Shown piece by piece: positions 58,201-64,000 of a DNA stretch of 64,000 bases. The stretch spans positions 1,178,001 through 1,242,000 of the forward strand of contig JADLSH010000052.1 in assembly GCA_016169945.1 (NCBI GenBank), in the 5' to 3' direction. The notes beneath the pieces were generated by a model. It was not told where the DNA came from, did no database searches, and saw only the letters and a list, made by a program, of their open reading frames with translations. The stretch is from Trachythela sp. YZ-2020. Taxonomy: Eukaryota > Cnidaria > Anthozoa > Malacalcyonacea > Clavulariidae. The position numbers were made by a program, and so were the translations under genes. Every line of letters starts with the position of its first letter. Position 1 is the first letter of the stretch.

Positions 58201-61200
58201 ACCTCCGGGTCAATATGTGGATCAAAAATAGATTTCTCTCATACTCTGGTGTTTTGAAGGTCTATCCTTGGGAACAACTAAAATCGATTTCATTTTGACT
58301 CAAATTTCTGTTAAATTATTTTTGGGGGCGATTGATGTTCGATCGGCTGGTGACCAACTTGAACTCCGAATGAGGCAAAATATCGACACATTTTCACAGC
58401 TATTTTTTTAAATCAAATTGATACCTAAATTTTAATATTTTTGCACAGAAATATGGATTTATCCTTCTATTTTCGTTGGTGATATGACTTGGATAATTAT
58501 TCTTATGTATAAAATAGAATACAGCCCAGTTATTGACCCTCCTGCACGGATAACGGATATCGTCTCAAAATATACCAACTTTTAAAGCTTATTTCAAAAT
58601 CGTGGCACTTGATTGGCACATGACCTTAGCTTTTCTATAAACTACTACCATTAGTCAACAGAAATCGCTAATAAAATCTTTCTGCTTTAGCATTTAAAAA
58701 AAATGACAAGCGCTCGAACTTTGTAAAATTTGAAAATGTGTCGAAATCGAGCATATTTAACGGTAAACCTATTATTGATATTAACAGATAAAATCACCTT
58801 ACACTACACGGAATGAAGCTTGATTATGTAAATATATGTCGGTCATCGTTATTCTTCGGCTTTGCGCTTGAGTACAGTTTGACTTCAAGGATAGAGTCAT
58901 TCAATGCCAGTATCTTCTGCGCGCATCACTGCCATTAGAGGCCTGATTGTCACATACGAACTTCGCTTTGTTCGCCTTGTTTACCTCCTGTAAATAAAAT
59001 GTCTATGTGTCTTGGGGGTTTATTGACAATGTTCAATCAAAACATGTCAATCAACAAGATGAAATGTTTCGTTGCTCTTTGGCTTCTCTTTCTTCGTAGG
59101 TTTTTGTGACTGAAACTGAAAACGGAAAAGGCCAACAGTCATGGTGAACTAGCAGGGGAAAAAATGACGAATCAAGTTGTGAATGCGTAAATTTTATTTT
59201 CCTTAATAGCGCCTGGGTACGAGGCTGATAAAATCTACTGTCCGCCGAAATCGTTTAGGTTTACCTAACGTTGCGTGACCACCAATTGCGGCTGTAGTGA
59301 TAGTAGTGAACACCATATGAATGAGTACAGAAAAAAACAATATTGTAGACACAAAAACCTTGTGCAATACTAAGACTACTATTTAATGCAATACGAAGAA
59401 AGAGAAGCTAGAGAGCAACGAAACATTTCATCGTGTTGATTGACATGTTTACGCATAGCAAGTACATTTCTTTCGGCCAGGGGTTTCCCCCAGGATTTAA
59501 TTAGTACATTCTAACGAAACTTTAACAGTTTAACGTAAACGAACAAATGAAAACTCTCAATTATGACTAATTCTGAGTTTTGTAATTAGATTGGACATTG
59601 TTAGGCTAATAAACCCCCAAGACACATAGACAAAATATTTACAGGAGGTAAACAAAGCGAACAAAGCGAAGTTCGTATGTGACAATCAGGCCTCTAATGG
59701 CAGTGATGCGCGCAGAAGACACTGGCTTGCATGACTCTATCCTTGAAGTCAAACCAGGGCCGTCGCGAGCGGGGGGGTGTGGGGGGGTGCTTCACCCCCC
59801 CAATAATTTTGTTACTAGTCGGCCCAGTCGGCAAATTGCTCCGACATTGTTCGGCAAGTCGCGAAATCGGCATTCAGCGAATTGTTAAAGTGAAGAAACT
59901 TACGAACATGTAGGCGTTAAAGCAATAACTTTTGCCTTAGGATTTAAAATAATGGTTTGTACAAATTGTGGCCTTATGCCAAAACCACATTAGTTCATCT
60001 CAATGTGTCGTCATTTAATCGTCGAAAATCGACGGGAGGCCGAAATGTGAAACTCATCTTAAATTATCCTCGGGCATGATTTTTGCTCGACTGCCCTTCA
60101 AGTTGTTTAACAATTATGCGCGGTTCAAAACCCAAAAGAAAAAGGATAAAACTTCAGTGTCTTGAATGTAATTCGATTTTTGACGACGATTATCGTAAGA
60201 GACACGAGCTGAGCAAACTTGCCATCAGGGCAAACGATTGCGAGTAGCACACAAAGACGCGCCAGCTAATCCGTTTGAGGCTGCAAAACGCAGTCAAAGC
60301 CAAAGGGAATATTGTGATAAGTCGCAAGACACTCAAGAAGACGACACAGCAACAGACACAAGAGAGGAAGACATAGAGAAGGACGAACCGTCATGCGGTA
60401 AGAACGGACCTTGTGTTCTTTAACAAAATTGTTGTTAACTCAGCTTACAGTTTTGACAGCATAGTGCCGCATACGCGGCATACAGCGGTGGATCCGTTTA
60501 CTCGCTTTCCAACGCATAAAATTTAAACGCTTGGAAAATCGCGTCATACGAAAGCCTGTTCAGCGCCATCCACCACTAAGATTGTCTTACGACTGCTCAA
60601 AATATAAAAATATTCATCTTAGTTGTTTATTTGTCTATTTGGTGCCCGGGGATACAATCCCAGTTACTCGGATAATGATAATAATCGGATGGCATTGCAG
60701 GAATGTGCGTCTGCACCGCAGGCTGAGAAACTCGTTACACAATCTCAATTTAGGACTTAATATTTAAAATACGTTATATATAATAAATTATTCCTCTATT
60801 AAAAATCCATATATTAGCTCTATATTTTAAAATAACATTTAATATTCTTGTTAGAAAACAGACATAAAAATATAAATATACTGTATACTGTATAGAAGCC
60901 GATTAGCCAAAAAATATCACGACCACCTGCCAAGTCCTAGTACAACAGGTTTATATTGAGTTTTAGCTCCAGTTATTGTGTGGTTCGATTTCTTTGACCT
61001 TCTTAGTATGGACATATAGTAGGACTTGTTATAATTTCATATTTTCATAAGCAGAATTTCCCCCGCACCACTGTTCAACATTGGAGATGAAAAAAACTCA
61101 CTTGTTGCAAAAGAGATGTCTTCTGCCCAGTTCTGGCACATACACAACTAAGCTAGGGATAACTAACTAGGTGAAAAGTTGGTGATGCGTGTATATATCT

Positions 61201-63518
61201 GGGTTAAAACCATATTTTCCCACAGTACTTTGCAAAGATTGTATATATATATGTATTATAAGTCCTTGATGTTCTTATATCCCGAACGACAGAACATTTG
61301 GTGCAATCCAAGAAGAGCCTTTTGCCTTTATTAAAGTGTTTGAAGCTACCAATTGATGGATCGTGCATTCATCCTGCTGTTTTACTATTTCCACCTTCAC
61401 AATCACCTCACCCAATAGCCGTAGAAGCCGAACTACAGGTATTGGCAGAGTTATTACCTTCTGACATATGCAAAGACTATAACGAGGTTGTTGAAGTCAG
61501 CGAAGCAAACAAATTGTCACTTCCATTGGCAAATTCAATAGTCAGATTGATGCTTACGGCTCCCGTGACAGAACGAACGTTCACTCAGTCAATTGAAGTT
61601 TGTGAAGAACAACTGACTACGCACGTCAATGAACGACGCAAGACTGACTGGTCTTATGCTTTTAATTAACCTGCGAGAGAGACCTTACAGACACTCTTAA
61701 CTTGGAGAAAGTTGCGAAAGAGTGGAGCCTGTTGAAGAAGAGACGAGTTGTAAATATACTAAACATTGGCAAATGGCGAACGTTAGAAATCGAGATATAG
61801 ACTAATACACTTTGAGTTAAACAGTAATTCATATATTATTTTGTATTTTTTTATCTATATATCCTGCATCTTCAAGAGAACAGTATATTAACCAATTCGA
61901 TAGTATAACTGATATACACCTGTATACGGATAGTATAACTGTACATTAAATAATGACTCATTAATGATCATCGCACACAATGTGGCACAATTAAAGTCAA
62001 ATGAAAATTTGTAGTCTCCAGATTTTAGAAAAAGTCGGCAAATTCATCTTGCATCACTCGGCAATTTGACCCTCGACACCCCCCCAATCTATATCCCTTC
62101 GCGACGGCCCTGAGTCAAACTGTACTCAAACAATTGTTTTCAAGCGCAAATCCAGAGAATAATGATGAACGACATATATTTACATAATCAAGCTTCATTC
62201 CGTGTAGTGTAAGGTGATTTTATCTGTTAATATCAATAATTAGGTTTACCGTTAAATATCGACACATTTTCAAATTTTACAAAGTTCGAGCACTTGTCAT
62301 TTTTGTCAAATGCTAAAGCAGAAAGATTTTATTAGCGATTTGTGTTGACTAATGTTAGTAGTTTATAGAAAAGCTAAGGCCATGTGCCAATCAAATGCCA
62401 CGATTTTGAAATAAGCTTTCAAAGTTGGTATATTTTGAGACGATATCCGTTATCCGTGCAGGAGGGTCAATAACTGCGCTGTTTTCTATTTTATACAAAA
62501 GAATAATTATCTAAGTCATATCACCAACGAAAATAGAAGGATAAGTCCATATTTCTGTGCAAAAAGATTAAAATTTATGTATGAATTTGATTTAAAAAAT
62601 AGCGGTGAACATGTGTCGATATTTTGCCTCATTCGGAGTTCAAGTTGGTCACCAGCCGATCGAACATCAATCGCCCCCAAAAATAACAGAAATTTAAGTC
62701 AAAATTTTACAAAATTTGTTATGTTGTAAGTATTATTCTGCTGTTGACATGAAAAATGTTTGCCGACAATCTTTCCTGACATTTTAAACAACTATCAGTT
62801 GAGTATGTTTTGTGAAGTTTTCAACGGCTATTTGCAATTTTTTTCTAACCATGAACGGCTTTAATTGACGATTGAAAACACATTTGCAGACCGCTACTTT
62901 TTTAAAAATCACATTTAGTGTGAACTGACTAACTTTCTAGCTGTGGCGATTTCACAGAAACTTCTCGCCTCAAAAACACAAAATTGACAATTTCTGAGTC
63001 TGAATATTATCAATATATAAAACACGAGCCGTTTATTATCGCATTTGCATGTCAGCAAATTTCCGCATGGGAACAAGGACTTATATGACGTCAGAATTTT
63101 CGCCGACTCCGAGCTCCAGTCAAGATAGATTGAGCGGTTAGTCTATGTAATTAGTAGACTGGTCCACGCATTGGACTCTAATGCTTAGAAATAACAATTC
63201 AGTTAATTTGTTTCTTACATTCACCTACTAAATTTTCATTGCAAAAATAGGAAATGCATAAAATACCTCTTGTGGGTGTCCACGTCTGATCAGTATATCC
63301 ACCAAAGATATTGGTTCCACATTTGATGAAGGTCAATGTGGGTCCTGCATCGTCACACTTTCTATGAAAATCATCGCTTTTCCAGCCGTCTTTTGAGGCT
63401 CGATAGCAAAGCTGCCATCCAAAGTTCTTATCTTTCACCCACTCTGCTAATTGCTGCCCATGGTCATTGTTACCATCCAAGATCGTTGAACTTTCAAGTA
63501 ATAGCTCTATTGGATCCA
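55276..63518 (-). CDS. TLDc gene, copy 2, two C-terminal exons (N-terminus beyond the window)
   Basis: Exon 63518-63267 (252 nt, first half of TLDc) and exon 55601-55276 (second half, TGA stop) join in the same phases as copy 1. The core is intact: LCYRASKDGW, DFHRKCDDAG, NIFGGYTD; then SFLFSIRNKGNLPP, GAIFGGGHDL, YSNLGKTY and LFAGSEYFQPTEIEVF. By analogy with copy 1 the missing upstream exon should encode RING, B-boxes and coiled coil, lying to the right of 64000. The intervening 7.7-kb intron hosts the large foldback with its nested hAT relic. The two copies are clear paralogues, likely from tandem duplication. No lesion seen in this part. Confidence 0.85.
56539..56910 (+). other. Unrecognised open frame
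   Basis: A 123-codon open frame, basic at the front (FSQRIRKLGNSS), with a first codon that is not ATG; apolar stretches follow. Opposite strand to the host gene's intron. No family recognised, possibly fortuitous or a decayed exon. Confidence 0.2.
56911..58289. other. Intron sequence without recognised elements
   Basis: Part of the large intron of TLDc copy 2. I see no exon or repeat family in it. Confidence 0.3.
60116..60423 (+). pseudogene. hAT-relic N-terminal fragment, frameshifted
   Basis: From ATG 60116 a basic leader (KPKRKRIKL) runs into CLECNSIFDDDYRKRHE, a likely C-C-H zinc-binding motif, then stops at 60247. The frame resumes at about 60238 with HKDAPANPFEAAKRSQ and an acidic tail. 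This looks like the start of a ZMYM/hAT-type protein. The frame change near 60230 breaks it. Confidence 0.45.
61298..61669 (+). pseudogene. hAT-relic C-terminal fragment
   Basis: The 123-codon frame ends with LSLPLANSIVRLMLTAPVTE, then RTFT, recalling the LPVT-x-A-x-ERSFS part of hAT dimerisation domains, and a basic tail. No catalytic DDE region survives upstream. Confidence 0.45.
62711..63266. other. Intron sequence, no element recognised
   Basis: Between the foldback and the first TLDc exon of copy 2. Nothing supported. Confidence 0.3.
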
Positions 63519-63962
63519 CTGAAATAATAAAATTTTTAACAGTAAAATATAGATTTAATTTTAGCTTAATCATCAATCCGAGCTCTCACCATCAAATTCG
63601 CGAATTTCTTGGAAAAAGCTCTGAAATTCCTCAGTTTTCCCAGAATTTTTAAAATTACTTCATCTATTCAGTTCACTCTGTTTTCTGTTTCTTCCAGGGA
63701 TCGCTAAGCCGGGTTAAAAGTGGATGGGTGAGAGGGAAGTGGGCAGGATTCCATATTTCGTATTTCAATTTCAATGAGCGATCTATCCCTGCCCCCTCTC
63801 CACCCGTCCTTGCGTCGTCACTTGCTTGAAACCTCGTAACTGACTACAATTACGAACTACAAGCTGTAAAGTGATCAGTTAAGCAGTCTTTTTAAGAACT
63901 CGTCTGTCTAATTTGTCGCTTTAAAGCAGAACAGTTATTTTGTTCTACTAAAATTATACCGA
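63519..63962. other. Upstream intron of TLDc copy 2
   Basis: No RING or B-box pattern in either strand. C/T-rich and G-rich stretches near 63720-63810. The N-terminal exon was not found here. Confidence 0.3.
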
Positions 63963-64000
63963 GTGAAGGTTTTGTAGATGGAAAATTATTGACTCTTTTA
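63963..64000 (-). mobile_element. Start of another SINE-family body, cut by the window edge
   Basis: AAGGTTTTGTAGATGGAAAA followed by TTATTGA matches the body boundary seen at 48155-48190. Confidence 0.5.

Larger units (their letters stand above)
59755..62112 (+). mobile_element. hAT-type element relic, 2358 bp, 8-bp target duplication
   Basis: Ends CAGGGCCGTCGCGA and its exact 14-bp inverse. Flanked by AGTCAAAC at 59747-59754 and 62113-62120. The undisturbed target is preserved in the opposite foldback arm near 58880. Eight-base duplications and C-A-G-G-G ends fit hAT elements. Interior coding is reduced to an N-terminal zinc-binding piece and a C-terminal dimerisation-like piece, so it cannot move by itself. 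Confidence 0.85.
58290..62710. mobile_element. Foldback element with about 0.75-kb arms, split by a hAT relic
   Basis: Left arm 58293-59070 matches the inverse of the right arm, which is 59590-59754 continued at 62121-62705. Landmarks are GGGGGCGATTGATGTTCGAT, CGGAATGAAGCTTGATTATG and AGAGGCCTGATTGTCACATA. Loop about 0.5 kb. No ORF of its own. Confidence 0.8.

Noticed and set aside
1..64000. CRISPR array, operons or bacterial origin
   Set aside because: Introns, SINEs and LINEs show a eukaryotic chromosome; the tandem repeats here lack spacer structure.

Overview
This window looks like a gene-poor, repeat-rich piece of an animal nuclear genome, most likely a cnidarian. Exons are separated by GT-AG introns, the DNA is AT-rich, and there are tRNA-derived SINEs, LINE/DIRS/gypsy/hAT relics and many foldback elements. 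The gene families (a potassium-channel-type glutamate-receptor relative, RING/B-box/TLDc fusions, a Cry-toxin-like helical domain) fit an early-branching marine invertebrate. The cnidarian assignment is an inference, not proven.

Left part (1-7.6 kb): a complete three-exon gene (249-2446, +) encodes a 320-residue protein whose N-terminal half resembles the helical domain I of delta-endotoxin-like proteins. It is followed by a composite repeat (3487-5840) that carries a ubiquitin-specific-protease exon fragment. An inverted, differently decorated copy of this repeat lies at 24553-27343.

Next part (7.6-16.1 kb): a seven-exon minus-strand gene (16064 down to 7615). All seven exon phases agree. 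It encodes a 459-residue receptor with a signal peptide, a split ligand-binding-like region, three membrane segments and a K+ selectivity filter TTVGYGD. This is the best candidate for a little-described system: a potassium-selective ionotropic-glutamate-receptor-like channel.

Middle (18-32 kb): a decayed DIRS-type retrotransposon joined to a gypsy 3' fragment, tRNA-SINE units, the second USP-bearing repeat with an 11-bp GC-rich minisatellite, and a 5'-truncated LINE. There is also a 999-bp TIR element whose empty site is preserved at about 12.26 kb.

Right half (33-64 kb): two minus-strand TRIM/TLDc-type genes in tandem. The first (43250 to 33273) has RING, two B-boxes, coiled coil and TLDc, but is broken by one in-frame stop and one 4-bp duplication. 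An orphan SH3 exon lies in its last intron, on the same strand and in matching phase. The second is represented only by its two intact TLDc exons (63518-63267 and 55601-55276); its N-terminal exons would lie beyond the right edge. Between them are a 613-bp tandem duplication, SINE tandem arrays, about 2.4 kb of CCTTAG/CTAAGG-type decamer repeat that changes strand repeatedly, twin foldback elements, and a foldback with about 0.75-kb arms into which a 2.36-kb hAT relic inserted with an 8-bp target duplication.

The three host gene types do not form one pathway. The TRIM/TLDc genes suggest ubiquitin-linked stress or immune functions, the channel suggests neuronal or sensory inhibition, and the Cry-like protein suggests a possible pore-former. 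All exon calls were made by reading splice sites, phase and protein pattern, without transcripts or database searches.
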